Below are positions 48,994-59,920 of a DNA stretch of 64,000 nt, piece by piece. A program made the translations under genes and the position numbers. Position 1 is the stretch's first letter. Each line of letters opens with the position of its first letter. The DNA comes from Phytoseiulus persimilis (lineage: Eukaryota > Arthropoda > Arachnida > Mesostigmata > Phytoseiidae). The stretch is taken from positions 46,004,001 to 46,068,000 of the forward strand of contig CM075101.1 of assembly GCA_037576195.1 (NCBI GenBank), read 5' to 3'. The notes beneath the pieces are model-generated. The model did no database searches. It was not told where the DNA came from and worked only from the letters and a program-made list of their open reading frames with translations.

Positions 48994-50246
48994 GGTTCGG
49001 CCTCGAGAAAACGGATTCAAATAACTCGTACCAGGGTGAAAGTGAGAGCAAGGATGCCATCGGAAGCCGTCTGGGTGGTGGTTCAACGTCGACAATATCG
49101 ACTGGCAGCTCGAGTTCTAGCACAAGCATTAGCAGCAGCTCCACCACTGATTCCTCCGTCTGTGCTAGATCCTCGGTCTCTCGTGAGGAGTAGCGATCAG
49201 ATTATTCGGCTGAGAATGGCGGGAAATTGGCGGGAGCCGCAAGATAGCTTTGGATGATTATCCACCTAGGATCACCGCCAGCGGCACGATTCATGTTGCA
49301 GCTTCACGAAGTCCAGTCCCTGCAAGAAAGACAGGCAGGAAGTCCGCGCTGGCTCTCAGCGCGATCGTGCTCCTCGGACTCGGAGCTGCCGTCGCTTTCA
49401 GCTATGGGAAGCCGGAGAACAGGGACTCGAAAAACGGTATTTCGAACCAAGCGGGAGACATCTTTCAAGCTGCCTGACGGTTGCTCCATGGATTTGTTGG
49501 AACCATCTTTCTCTGACTCTTTTCCCGAAGGTTTGCAGAGCGTACGCGGAGGCCTCGAAGCAGAAGGGGCGCAGCCGAGAGATGGTAACAGCACCCGGAG
49601 TAGCATTGGAAGCGACGAGAAACACAAAGAAGTTGATGGGGCTTCTAAGGGGAAAGCGATGTTGAGTATCGCCGGGCTCGCTGCCATGACTTGGAACAAA
49701 GCAATGGCAAACACTTCTGCGAAGGGAATAGAGTCTGGAGTGAGCAGCAAGCTCAAAGCGATGCTGAATAAAGGCAAAGACGAGAACGCCACACTAGGCG
49801 ACTTGCTTCGCGGAATGGATTTGAAGAGCGGAAAAAGCTCCTCCACCTCGGGAACGTCCGAGCCCGGACAGGGTGAGAGCCATATGTCAAGAGGGGGCAG
49901 CGCGCTTGGCGCCGAGAAAGCGACGAACGCCTTGTTCGGAGCGAAGAAAGAATCTGTAGCGAGCGGAATTTTCGGTCGAATGAAGAAGGAAGGAGGCGTT
50001 CCGAGCTCAGGCAAAAAGAACCAGGATGGGAGAAGTTTTCTTGGAAACTTTCGCGCTCACGTAGAGAGGATATCTCTCGGCTTCATTAAGAACAGAGACG
50101 ATCGTTGGAAAAATACAGGACCTCTCGGCGCCGCGAGCGAGGAGGACCCTCGGGGGAGAGCAGTGGCGCGGAACCAGCTGTCTGGAAATGGGAGGACCGG
50201 ACAGAAGATCCATCCAGTGTTGGGAACACTTGAGGCGACGGGTTGA
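48994..50246 (+). CDS. Unrecognised Ser/Gly/Lys-rich single-pass membrane protein, 5' end missing
   Basis: Three exons join in consistent phase 1: 48994-49182, 49248-49436 and 49531-50246, with introns of 65 and 94 bp. Exon B is a Ser/Thr/Gly-rich stretch (STSTISTGSSSSSTSISSSS). Exon C has a basic patch (ARKTGRK) followed by one hydrophobic helix, SALALSAIVLLGLGAAVAFS. Exon D encodes 238 residues rich in Gly, Ser, Ala and Lys, with many Met and few aromatics, including GKAMLSIAGLAAMTWNKAMA, and stops at 50244-50246. No known domain is evident. The charge pattern suggests a short N-terminal side inside and the long tail outside, or the reverse; not decided. The start exon upstream of 48994 was not found. 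Could be a secreted or cell-surface low-complexity protein. Confidence 0.5.
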
Positions 50247-51524
50247 ACGTGGATGATTCGAGGCCTTCGTTTCGGGGCGGGCCGCGGAAGAAAACAAACT
50301 GTTGCTCATATCGGGTTGTTGGAGTTAGCTCATATCACTCGAGTCTCAACGCCGGAACTGGAGTCGACGCCCGTTGAAGGCGTTCGAGCTCTCCAACAAC
50401 AGCTCCGATCTGTTGTGGGAATGTTTCATTATTCGAGCTCGTTTGGAACAGTGCGAATGTTTTGTAATAATTCCGGAGTTCTCCCTCAAGCTTGAATATC
50501 AGACTTGCCCAATGGGTCCACGGATGCAATCGCATATGGATATTACTTGCTTTTTCGAAAGCTACCCAGTTCCTCTTTCTCGTCCTCATCTGTGTGAATG
50601 ACAACATGATATAAGCTTGCGCCGAATGGAGTGAAACCTCTGCTTCGGCGTACTCGGCTACAGCTTGCTGAAGAGCATTTGGAAGATTCGCGCTCGAGTT
50701 TATTTCAGCGTTTGCGAACGGCTGCGTCTCCTTATATGCTCTGGCGGACTTCCATGAGCCCGATGCATGATTGGTAGAGCTGCGAAGTTCGAGCGTTATC
50801 CATCAATCATCATCCATCAATCCATGGATCCATTGGTGGATGCACGGATAGATTGATGAATTATATATTACCGCCATGTGAACTGACGGACTCAGCCATC
50901 AGAAACGCTTCTTTCCATCCCCCTATATGGATAGATGAGAGGTATGAAATGATGATTGCCTGAACTGCCTTGCTCTAATGATCAGATAAAATCATTAATC
51001 AGATACCAACACGTGGAACAAACACTGAGAGCCGCACCCAAACAAGAACAACTCTCAGAGGAAGATCTCGGATCAGGTTCATTTCCACGCTTCGGAAGAG
51101 TTGGCGTGAGAATGAGGACCATATGATCCCATGACCTATGACCATACGATGGTTTCAAAGCTTTTTCGATCCGTGGAGACATACATATGTATATGCGTGG
51201 CTAAACCCTGCGAGAGGGCGGCAAGGTGGGCGAGAGCGAGCATAGTCGGAAAAATATGGTGTCGGGCTCCGGCAGATATCCCGCAAGACGTATGATCTGA
51301 CCTCATCACCAATGAATCTGACGACAGCCGATGAGCAATCGTTCGCAACCAAGGTCTTCGACTTGAGAGATTAGCGTTATGGTGTTATGGAACCTCTTCG
51401 AGTCCTACGAGCAGAGTCCGATACTGCTTCCCGAGGCAGCGAATCCGCTACGTATGGTTCCGCTCAGGCGACTTGCGAGGCGAAATCCGGAGTTTTTCCC
51501 TCCCAAGCAGCTAGCGAGGTCTCA
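50247..51524. other. Stretch without a supportable gene
   Basis: Contains a short CCATCAAT-rich imperfect palindrome at about 50797-50865 (CATCCATCAATCCATGGATC and TGGATGCACGGATAGATTGA) and nothing else recognised. Confidence 0.5.
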
Positions 51525-52525
51525 GGAAAGGGCCTGCCGGGATAACATGGGGGGCATCGACCCCACCAAAAAAAAACGATTTTCGGAAACTCAAAATGCT
51601 CATATCCCGAAAACCAGTGGGGCTACAGCGCAGATAAAAGAAACATTGTGAAGCTCTTTTCAAGAGCCATTGAGCGCCGTAGGCAGCGGGTCCAGGAAAC
51701 CTCTTCTTCAGTTCAAGAAAATTGAAAGCTCGTTGGTTCGCCCGGAAGGAGAAGGCTGACCTTTTTCTCAGATATCGCTGAAAGTACTCCTCTTCATCGT
51801 CTACTCGCAGGGCAAGTTTCATCCCGATGCGAGTTTGCGGGGCCGAAATATCAACAGGTGAACATCCGCAGTGAAGCGGGTTCTCCCCAGATCGATCCCG
51901 GAATCAACCCTCCCAGACTCAGGAAAGTATGCTCAAATTGGTCCCGGAATCACCCCTGACCATACTGACTCACTGACAATACTCCTGGGGGTCAATGGGG
52001 GTGATTCCGTGACCAATTTGAGCACACTTTTCCATGTCTGGAAGGGTGATCCTGGGACCAATCTGAGCATACTTCAACGAGTCTGGGAGGGTGATTCCGG
52101 ATCGATCTATTTCCACATAGATGACTTGATTCGATGACTTCTATTCATTTCTATGCTGGATTTCAAGGGAGCTCTGAGGGAAAACCGCTTCGTCGCCGAT
52201 GTTCAACTATTCATATCTCGGCTCCGCAAACTCGCATCGGGATGAAACTTCCCGTGCGAGTAGGCGATGAAGAGGAGTACGCTTGGCGATATCTGAGAAG
52301 GTGGTCAGCCTTCTCCTTCCGGGTGAACCAAAGAGTTTTCAATTTTCCTCAGCTGGGAAAGAGATTTCCGGGATCCGCTGCCCATAGCGTTCGATAGCCC
52401 CTGAAAGAAGCTCCGTGACGGGTTTTTTTATCGGCTCTATGGCTTCACTGGTGCTCGAGATATGAGCATTTCAAGTTTTCAAGAATCGTTTTTTTTTGGT
52501 GAGGCGCTTATCCCGGCAGGCCCTT
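51525..52525. mobile_element. Foldback element, family 2, copy 2
   Basis: The most complete member. The left end GGAAAGGGCCTGCCGGGATA is mirrored at the right end, whose reverse complement reads GGAAGGGCCTGCCGGGATAA; a run of A (left) and T (right) follows both. The arms share AGGGCAAGTTTCATCCCGAT (left) and its complement in the right arm at about 52225-52250. The loop (about 51895-52110) carries minisatellite units in both orientations around GACCATACTGACTCACTGAC. No coding capacity. About 1.0 kb. No target duplication could be defined by eye. Confidence 0.85.
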
Positions 52526-53204
52526 CCGATGAGCTGAGCAGCATGCCCAGATCCTCCCTCTCTCCTGAGCCTGTCATGAGGTGGTCATCGTATGTCGGGA
52601 ACTTCCTGACTCTCTCTCCTTCTGCTCATTACTCGGTGAAAAATTAACCGATTCCAAATAGATTTTCTGCGATTGATAACTGGAAAAATGGCAAACATTT
52701 TTGGCGAGTGAGAATCGCATTCATCAGAGCGGCACAAAAGGAGCCTATCCGTTTCTAACTTCTGCTGGAAAACCGGTCGAGTAACCCCTGAGGTCAGTCG
52801 ATTGAATTCGGAAAGGTCCGAATGCGCGTATGGGATGCTGCTCAAAGGCTCGGCAACTCCATATCTTCAGCTCAGGATCTGTGAGAAGGGCGAACGATCG
52901 TTTCGACGTCGACGTCAACAGCTGGCCTCTTGGAAGAACGCATCCTCGATGCATTTGCCCCGAATCTCCTCAGGTAAGACGGATTCGAAAAAACTCCCGA
53001 TGACCGGAAGTTCCAAAGGTCAAAACTACCCGACTACGAAGTTGCTGGGTCGATACGACGTTGTTCATACCCACCCAAAAGTTGGCCTTCTTTAGCTTTT
53101 TGCCCTGGATGTGGAAACTGGATGAGCTCGACCTTCGGGCGAAAAAAACCCGAATCCACCCACTAACCCCATGGACGGGTAGTCTAGTGTTCAGACTACC
53201 CTAA

Positions 53205-53262
53205 GACCGGGGAAAGTATGGTCAGATTGGTCCCTCAATCATCTCCCAGACCCAGAAACGAA
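53205..53262. repeat. Single minisatellite unit
   Basis: GGGAAAGTATGGTCAGATTGGTCCC-type unit (here GGTCCCTCAATCATC follows) ending in CCCAGACCCAGAAAC, matching the unit found in the family-2 foldback loops. It stands alone 0.7 kb right of one such element. Confidence 0.75.
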
Positions 53263-54915
53263 AAATGGAGGTCATCGCTTTTCCTAACAATATTGTCATC
53301 AGAATCAACATAAAGAAGCTTGCAGCACTCCTTCGACCTGTTTGCTGTTTTTTGCTGTGTACTTGGAGTGGACATTCGAGAAGGTGTCACAGAAGTTTTG
53401 TCGCTGATGTTAAAAAGAGCAACGTTCCCCGCGAAGCCCGCACTCGCAGTCCCAGTCTACCTCGTACCACCCTGCCGCTTGGGGCTCCCTGCTCCGAAGA
53501 TGGCGAATTTCACATTCGAAACACTCCCAGAAGTCGCTTGTCGTCGCCGCTCGGAATTCATGGGGTAATTCATGGATTCATGGCCTTCTCTGCCCTCAAA
53601 TATGCGGGCAGAGCCTCACAATTCGAATTTTGAGCTCTGTATGGCTTTTGTGAGATCTGGAGTCCCCTTGCACATTCTGAAGAGTACCGAATCTAAGGAT
53701 GCCTCCGCGAGATACACGGACTCGAATAGTCGTTCACACTCAGAAAGCAGAGCTCATCTGATGCAGCGTGGGAAAAGCATGGGGGGATATCAGTCAACGG
53801 AACAACCGATATCATAGGTGAAGGCGATATCCTGTGGAGTAGTATCCGCGGATCTCTGCAGAACAGATGCGCAATGTTTCACGGTCGACTCAAACTGTTT
53901 CCAGTTGATGGCTATCAAATAGACTCGCGAGACGCTATCCTCTAGGTGTGGTTCAGTGCATCTTCTTTTCGTAGCTTGATAAGGGGGAGCAGTGAGAGAA
54001 GAAAAGCAAAGTACATACCATATGAGCTCTTGCATTCGTGTTGCAACTTGCCAAATGAACGCATTGTTTCATTCAATGTAAAAGAACAAGCATACCATGA
54101 ACTGAATCACAAAGCGAGTTAGGGAATTCTTGAGAGGGCTGTATCCTATCATTGCGAATTTCTCATCTACAAGTTCTTGCTCAGATCATCGGTGGATTTT
54201 GATGGCTTCTTTCTTGCCGATTCAAACGCTCATCGGAGCATGAAAATATCGTTCAACTTTCCGGTTCGAGGCTCACGCGGTTTTCGCCGAGGATCATTCG
54301 CAAGATGCTAAAGTCCCGTTCGGGCTGAACGGAGGTTGGCGACATCGACTCCAAAATCTGATGGCACAATTTCAGAAGGCGGCCCTTAACGCCACCAGCT
54401 CTGAAAAGGGCGAGTCCCTTGTTCAAAGTCTCCTCAAGGCAACCTTTACCTTCAATGACAAGATTGGGGTCAGCCAGGGCTGCGATGAACGTATAACTTG
54501 GTCATATTCTGACAATGAGCCGGGTGCGATACTGATGGGATGTCATCTCGGACGAGCCCGAGCAAAGCCAGCTTACAGTCAGCCGTTGAAGCATTGACAG
54601 CTGCCTCTGAGCTACTGTGGCACGATAAAAACACACAAACAATTAAACGAAACGGAATCGGGCTCGAAAATTCCCGACTCAAAAATACCCTGTACGGCTG
54701 ACACCAGCGGGCTACAGAACCACGGGCGATAACCACAACAAAAGACAGGTAATCCGTTTTTGCCGTGCGACCATTTCCCCATGGAATTTCACGAATGAAT
54801 GTGAAAAACGCTGGAAGGCCCACACGTGACCCGCTCTTGCCACTCCCTCCCTCCACCGCGTTGCGACGGAACACCTTGTTAGCGTTGCTCTACCATCTCA
54901 GCCAGCTCCTACGCG
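53263..54915. other. Stretch without a supportable gene
   Basis: Frames up to 134 codons on both strands, no recognisable domain. Contains the lone foldback family-1 end at 54650-54692. Confidence 0.5.
54650..54692. mobile_element. Lone terminal fragment of foldback family 1
   Basis: GGAATCGGGCTCGAAAATTC followed by CCGACTCAAAAATACCCTG matches the right terminal inverted repeat of the element at 32363-33324. It is the least diverged version of the end in the window. No partner end is visible nearby. Confidence 0.75.
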
Positions 54916-55668
54916 ATGGACGCCATGGCTGACGACGTTCGTATCGACGGAGTTCTGAAAGGAAGTTCCACGGGGACTCACGGCTCGAAATACACTCCGA
55001 TGGAGCTATCCTGTTTCCGATTCGCGCCACTCACATCCACAAATGGGAAACGAAATTCCTCGAAGCTAAATGACACGCTCAGCGATTGGCGTCAGTGCTT
55101 CACCATTGAAAACTCTACAATGATGTCGCTGATATCCTACAACAGAAGTGACCGATCCGCTGGAGGAGAGCTACTCTTGGAACGCATGTTTTCAGTGCTC
55201 ATAATGCTCATTTTTAGCATTTTTAGTTTGCTTCCAATGCTTGAAAGTTCGGGCTCTACTCAAGCACGCTTCTCGCAGAGAGAGGCTTCGAAGAACTCCT
55301 CGAACAACAACCGATGGACCGAGTGGAATTCTCGACACGGGGACCACTCGATCAGATGCCAAGGTTTCATCGAGTGCGTCGTTGATGCCTTGAAGAAACT
55401 GTGCGAGATGTTCCCTTCCGCTCTCTCCTCAAGTTCCTTGATGTCCATACCTCATCTGAGAAGGAAGATTCAACCGCAACATTCGTCGTCAGTAGCACTC
55501 ACTGCGACAAGCTTTCCCAACCGCCATGACTCAACATGGTGCCAAGATCCCTCAAGCGTCAGCATGCGGGGATATTACTACCTGATCCGTTCGATGGGCC
55601 CATTCGATGACGGAACATTGAATGGAGCGGGAACAGATCTCAACACAGCTCAGTCATGCGATCGATGA
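54916..55668 (+). CDS. Unrecognised 250-codon open frame
   Basis: Starts MDAMADDVRIDGVLKGSSTG and stops at 55666-55668. It is Ser-rich, with one hydrophobic stretch (MFSVLIMLIFSIFSLLPML) about residue 95. No family recognised. At 250 codons it is among the longest uninterrupted frames in the window, which argues weakly for coding. However, local composition is ordinary and there is no clear splice context, so chance remains a live explanation. Confidence 0.25.
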   Translation: MDAMADDVRIDGVLKGSSTGTHGSKYTPMELSCFRFAPLTSTNGKRNSSKLNDTLSDWRQCFTIENSTMMSLISYNRSDRSAGGELLLERMFSVLIMLIFSIFSLLPMLESSGSTQARFSQREASKNSSNNNRWTEWNSRHGDHSIRCQGFIECVVDALKKLCEMFPSALSSSSLMSIPHLRRKIQPQHSSSVALTATSFPNRHDSTWCQDPSSVSMRGYYYLIRSMGPFDDGTLNGAGTDLNTAQSCDR

Positions 55669-57373
55669 GCAAAATACTGTCTCGCGTGCGTGGAAGCATA
55701 TCACTGATTCTGAGAGGAGTGGACCGGTATGCTGAGCGATCGATTTAGAGGAAATCAGATGTTCTGCCGGTGAAATCGGTGGAGGGGAGCCATCCGAGCT
55801 CTGCTCTGGTGTGGTTGCATCACTGATGTTCTCGTTCCCGAGGCCTGAAGGATGCCTGTACGTCTAAAATGCAAACTCTTATTGTATCAATTGATGGATG
55901 GGGAAGGATGAGCTCAGATGGTTGATCCATTATCACAACGAATCAAATCTCCGCTGGAGCGGTCGATATGGCGGTCTGCTACTCTCAGTCACCGAGAAAA
56001 AGAGCTCGCCAGCGCCTGAGCTCTGAGAAGCCGCATCCGGGTCCCTCATAATTCGGAATAAATGGATGGATGTGACTCCAGCGCCATCGTTCCGGACTGA
56101 CGATCCGGAGGGTAATGATTTCAGCTGAATGCGGTTAGCCGCGTAGTCGAAAAGTTTGATATTACCGATCACTCTCCCGTTCCTGCTATCGTAGAGATCA
56201 CTTCCGCTCGACGCGGTTCTCATCTATTCAGCGGACTGGCACTATGACAGATGGGAGTGTATTTTACGCACAGAGGCGGAAACCTGCAGCCGGAAACATC
56301 CGGAACTCATCGAGTGGTCTTTTCTGTTTCTGAGTTGAAAATTGCTCATCGGAAATTGTTGGTGCGAGCAATGTCTCAAGAGTGCGAGGCAGAGGTCTCC
56401 CCGGGGCACGGATTTGGCAACTCGTCCGGCAAAGGTTCTGCGTTACTCCTGACTCCCGGGTTTCGCGAGCCGCCGATTTCTTTCACTCATGGGAATCTTG
56501 CCGCATGTCAGAAGCGGACTGGAGGAATGATTCTATCTGCGGCTTCTTCAGCTCCTGGTGATCCTCCACTGCGCATCGGGAGCACGCGAGCGAGCTCCTC
56601 CTTGGCAAGATGGCGAATTTTCCAGATTGAAAGTAGCCTCCGCATGGGGTGGAATGCGGATCCAAAGTCAATGCGGCTGTGAAAAACTGGGCAGTAGATT
56701 GAGGATGTAGGATCAGCTCTATTGACTTTGGATCAGACAGAGTTTTTCAGTTCATCCCGTGATCGCCGGAAACGTCCGGTCGGATGAACAGCGAGCCATC
56801 TCCCCGAAGCTCTCCTCTGATAATTATGGCACTGTGGAAGCGCGAGTGAGGAGCGGTAGCTCCCCGAAAGCGGCAGGATTCAAGATTAGACTCTTGGCCC
56901 CGAATGCCAAAGTTCCAAACCCAAACGGGACCATGTGCTGAATCTGAATCCCTAATTCAGGTCGCGGGATCCATCCCTGTTGGCTGGCTGCTCTGAACAT
57001 CTGCGTTAAGGAGCAGTGAATGATGGTATCCGCGAACGGAGCAAACAAGTTCCTGCACCAAAATTACGCTCCCGATAAGGGAATAACTTATATTCTTCAC
57101 TTCGTTACGAGGATTTACACCGGATGTACACAGACATTCTGCGAGAAGGTTTCTTGCACACAATTCATCGGACGCTCCTCTCTTCCCGTTCTGTGCGATC
57201 AGGCTTCCAAATTTCGGGCTCTGACCACCGTCGGTGGTAACGATATACGGGCTGCCGATTCAGGCAGTACAGGAACGGTTCAACCGGGTCTTATCACTTG
57301 AACTCGATGCTTTCGAAACGAATCGGGATTTCGAGCAGTTCATCCATGCTTCATTTACACTCACTTTCTGCCG
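55669..57373. other. Stretch without a supportable gene
   Basis: Frames up to 143 codons, no recognisable domain. The minus-strand frame 55933-56223 has a plausible globular composition (DLYDSRNGRVIGNIKLFDYA) but no family signature. The right end should contain the 3' UTR of the minus-strand zinc-finger gene. Confidence 0.45.
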
Positions 57374-58018
57374 TCAACTGTTGAAGCTCCCGAGATGGAA
57401 ATACATTCTAGCATTGAACTCCGGAACGTGGAATGAGCTCAGTGACTGCTGAATCCCAGGCGGATACTGAGGGTTCCTCCGGGATCCTTTCAAAATCCGC
57501 TGAATTCCGTGGTGATTCCTCATATGACGACTCAGGGCGTCGCTCCTGGTATATCTGCCGGGGCACTCGGGCATGGGGCATCGATGCATTCGTTTGCTGT
57601 CGTCTCCGATGTGGGTCTTGAGGTGTTTGTCGCGGTGGTCTTTGCGTCCGAAACGCCGACCGCACTTCTCACATGCGAAGGGCTTCAGTCCGCTGTGGAT
57701 TCGCAGGTGGCGAGTGAGCTCCTCGTTTCGGGAGAAGGCTCGTCCACAGAAGCAATGGAAAGCTCGGTGCTGATGAGGGTTGCACGGGACATCGAAAGGT
57801 CTCCAGAGGACAACTTGGCGTTTCTTGGCTGGGAATTCACGTTGGAGGTCCGTCATCGTCTGTGTGCCGCAGCCTAGTTGCCTCTTCAACCGAGATCCAC
57901 GGCCTGACGGAATAGTTGTTAGCGGAGGGATTATAGGCTTAGCACCTTTAGCGTTGATCCTGGCTGACAGCCCGTTTGCCTGCAAGTGTGGCGGAGCGCA
58001 ACACTTTGCCGTCAACAT
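57374..58018 (-). CDS. EGR-like C2H2 zinc-finger transcription factor, terminal exon
   Basis: A nuclear DNA-binding protein by family. Three C2H2 fingers at about residues 85-165. Finger 1 (HCFCGRAFSRNEELTRHLRI) has an odd C-x-C spacing instead of C-x2-C or C-x4-C. Finger 2 (FACEKCGRRFGRKDHRDKHL) is canonical. Finger 3 (CPMPECPGRYTRSDALSRHM) is C-x4-C. The RNEELTRH and RSDALSRH helices and the SGLKPFACEKCG linker resemble EGR/Klumpfuss-type fingers. The protein stops 49 residues after the third finger. The frame stays open upstream of the Met at 58018 to about 58100, through a poly-Thr tract, so the exon may begin there after an AG. A minus-strand frame at 58276-58611 (111 codons) could be an upstream exon; the join is not resolved. 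Confidence 0.82.
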   Translation of the reverse strand: MLTAKCCAPPHLQANGLSARINAKGAKPIIPPLTTIPSGRGSRLKRQLGCGTQTMTDLQREFPAKKRQVVLWRPFDVPCNPHQHRAFHCFCGRAFSRNEELTRHLRIHSGLKPFACEKCGRRFGRKDHRDKHLKTHIGDDSKRMHRCPMPECPGRYTRSDALSRHMRNHHGIQRILKGSRRNPQYPPGIQQSLSSFHVPEFNARMYFHLGSFNS

Positions 58019-58275
58019 AGTAAACGCCGTCGTCGTTGTCGTCGCGGTGGTCGTTGTAGTAGTAGCAGCAGTAGGTGGTCCACGGACAGAGGCGGGCTAC
58101 CGCTCCGAGGAGCCGATGCGTCTGTCTGTTCTCCTCCTGCGCGTTGGATTGTCAGCCGCGTTGCCTTTGGGTGATTTGCCAACAGGTGTCGTGACATTTT
58201 GGTCGGAAATCCTGTGAGGACGGTGGCGTCGACGGCGGCGCTAGAGACTGCGATCTCCAGAATGGCCACGGGTGG

Positions 58276-58611
58276 TCATCCGATCCAATCGGTTGTAAGC
58301 CGGCTTGGAGGCGTCTCTCCGTTGAAATAGTTTAGTTCGCGCGAGGCTTCGTTCAGAGAAATCAGACGGGTTGGAGAGCTAATCCAACAGCTCGCAGCCT
58401 GGAAACAGGTGTTCACGGTGGACCCAAGAGCAACAACGGTGGATGCTTGCTGCTCTGGAGGGATACTAGTTTGAGCGTTTGTTGGCTGCAACGAAACATA
58501 GTCGTCTACATTGTCGGTCGGAGGATTGAACTCGACAGGAATCGTCGTGGAGGAATAGAATTGACGAAAACGCTCACAATGGGACTTAAACGGTTTCACT
58601 GTCGTCATCAT
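58276..58611 (-). CDS. Possible upstream exon of the zinc-finger gene
   Basis: A 111-codon frame beginning MMTTVKPFKSHCERFRQFYS, Thr/Pro/Ser-rich as the N-terminal regions of EGR-type factors often are, on the same strand and 260 bp upstream of the zinc-finger exon. The frames differ and I find no clean donor, so the link is only positional. Confidence 0.25.
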   Translation of the reverse strand: MMTTVKPFKSHCERFRQFYSSTTIPVEFNPPTDNVDDYVSLQPTNAQTSIPPEQQASTVVALGSTVNTCFQAASCWISSPTRLISLNEASRELNYFNGETPPSRLTTDWIG

Positions 58612-58639
58612 ACTGTTTCGAGAGGTCTCGGCCGCGAGC

Positions 58640-59920
58640 TGAATCAGTGGAGAAGATTTTCAATGCATCGCTCCGGATCGGCTCCGTTCCTACGGCCTGG
58701 AAACGATCATTCGTCACACCTGTCTTCGAATGCAAAGGGAAACGTTCGGACATGAATAACTGTCGTCCCATATCGATCACTGCAATCTCTAGCAAGGTTT
58801 TGGAAAAGATACTTGCAAATCGGATTATTAGCCACTGTGAAAACCATGGTCTTTTCGACCGTCATCATTTCGGCTTCCGTCCCAGGCGATCAACAGCCCT
58901 TCAGTTGGCTGAGTCTCTCAATGAATGGTTGACTGCGTACAACGACAGGTCTGCGAGGACCGATGTTATTTTCATCGATTTTCGTGCAGCCTTCGATGTG
59001 GTAAACCACCGCCTGCTTGTCTCGAAGCTTCCTGCCTTTGGCATCCCCCCCTTGCTGTGCCGCTGGTTTGCAGACTTCCTCACCGATCGCCAATTTTGCG
59101 TCAGGATTGATGAGTGCACCTCTGACTGGTACCCTGCTCCTACAGGAGTGCCCCAGGGTTCAGTGGTCGGCCCACTTTTATTTCTCTTGTTTACTACGGA
59201 CCTCCAGTTGGAGATTCCCGCTGGTGTTTCTCATCGGACCTACGCCGACGATACTAAGATCTTTGCTGATGTGTCTCAACCCCACGGCCGCACTTCCCTC
59301 CAGCAAACCCTTCGTAACATTGAGGATTGGGCTGACCGTTGGACACTACATATTTCCACCTCTCCTCCAAATCTGCAACCCTCCATGTACTTCATACAGA
59401 CTCATTCGAGTACGTTCTTTTTGGGGAAAAGATTCCCGAATTCGATCATGTCAAAGATCTTGGAGTTCTCCTTTCCTCTGATCTCAACCCTGAGGGCCAT
59501 CTTAAAGATGCCTCTATGCGTGCCGGCCGCACTGCCAATTTTGTTATCCGTGCGTTTGACTGTAAACTCCCTGGAGTTTATATCAGAGCCTATAATGTGC
59601 TCATACTGCCTTCCCTTCTGTATGGTTCGGAAGTCTGGAGACCCTGGCTTGCCAAACATCGCCGTGCCCTCAAGAACTTTCAGAAGAGTTTCATCCGTAG
59701 AGTGGCGCACAGATGAAGTGTGGATTCCCACTGCCTTCGGCTGCCGCCGATCTCAGTTTCACTCGATCTCAAGGATCGCAGGTTGTCCGCTCAATTCAGA
59801 TGCAACCCTGTCTTCATGAACTTCTTTGTAACGCGTCACACCCAAACGCCCTCTAAGCTCCAGTATGTTATACCACTCACAAGAAGCAATATTGTGGGAG
59901 GCATCCGTGGTGCGGTCTGA
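58640..59920 (+). mobile_element. 5'-truncated CR1/Jockey-like LINE with reverse transcriptase
   Basis: From EKIFNASLRIGSVPTAWKRS (start of the RT domain) through VIFIDFRAAFDVVNHRLL (motif A), TGVPQGSVVGPLLFLL (motif B) and YADDTKIFAD (motif C) in the frame 58647 onwards. Near 59340-59400 the frame shifts to one that carries DHVKDLGVLLSSDLNPEGHL, LPSLLYGSEVW and FQKSFIRRV to 59716. A third frame then carries LDLKDRRLSAQFRCNPVFMN to 59918. At least two frameshifts make it inactive. The endonuclease domain is absent, typical of incomplete reverse transcription on insertion. The start of similarity at 58640 abuts the zinc-finger gene region. Confidence 0.9.

Noticed and set aside
49304-50014. 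236-codon minus-strand open frame
   Set aside because: It is the antisense shadow of the plus-strand Gly/Ser-rich exon, which has consistent splice phases; the minus frame has none.
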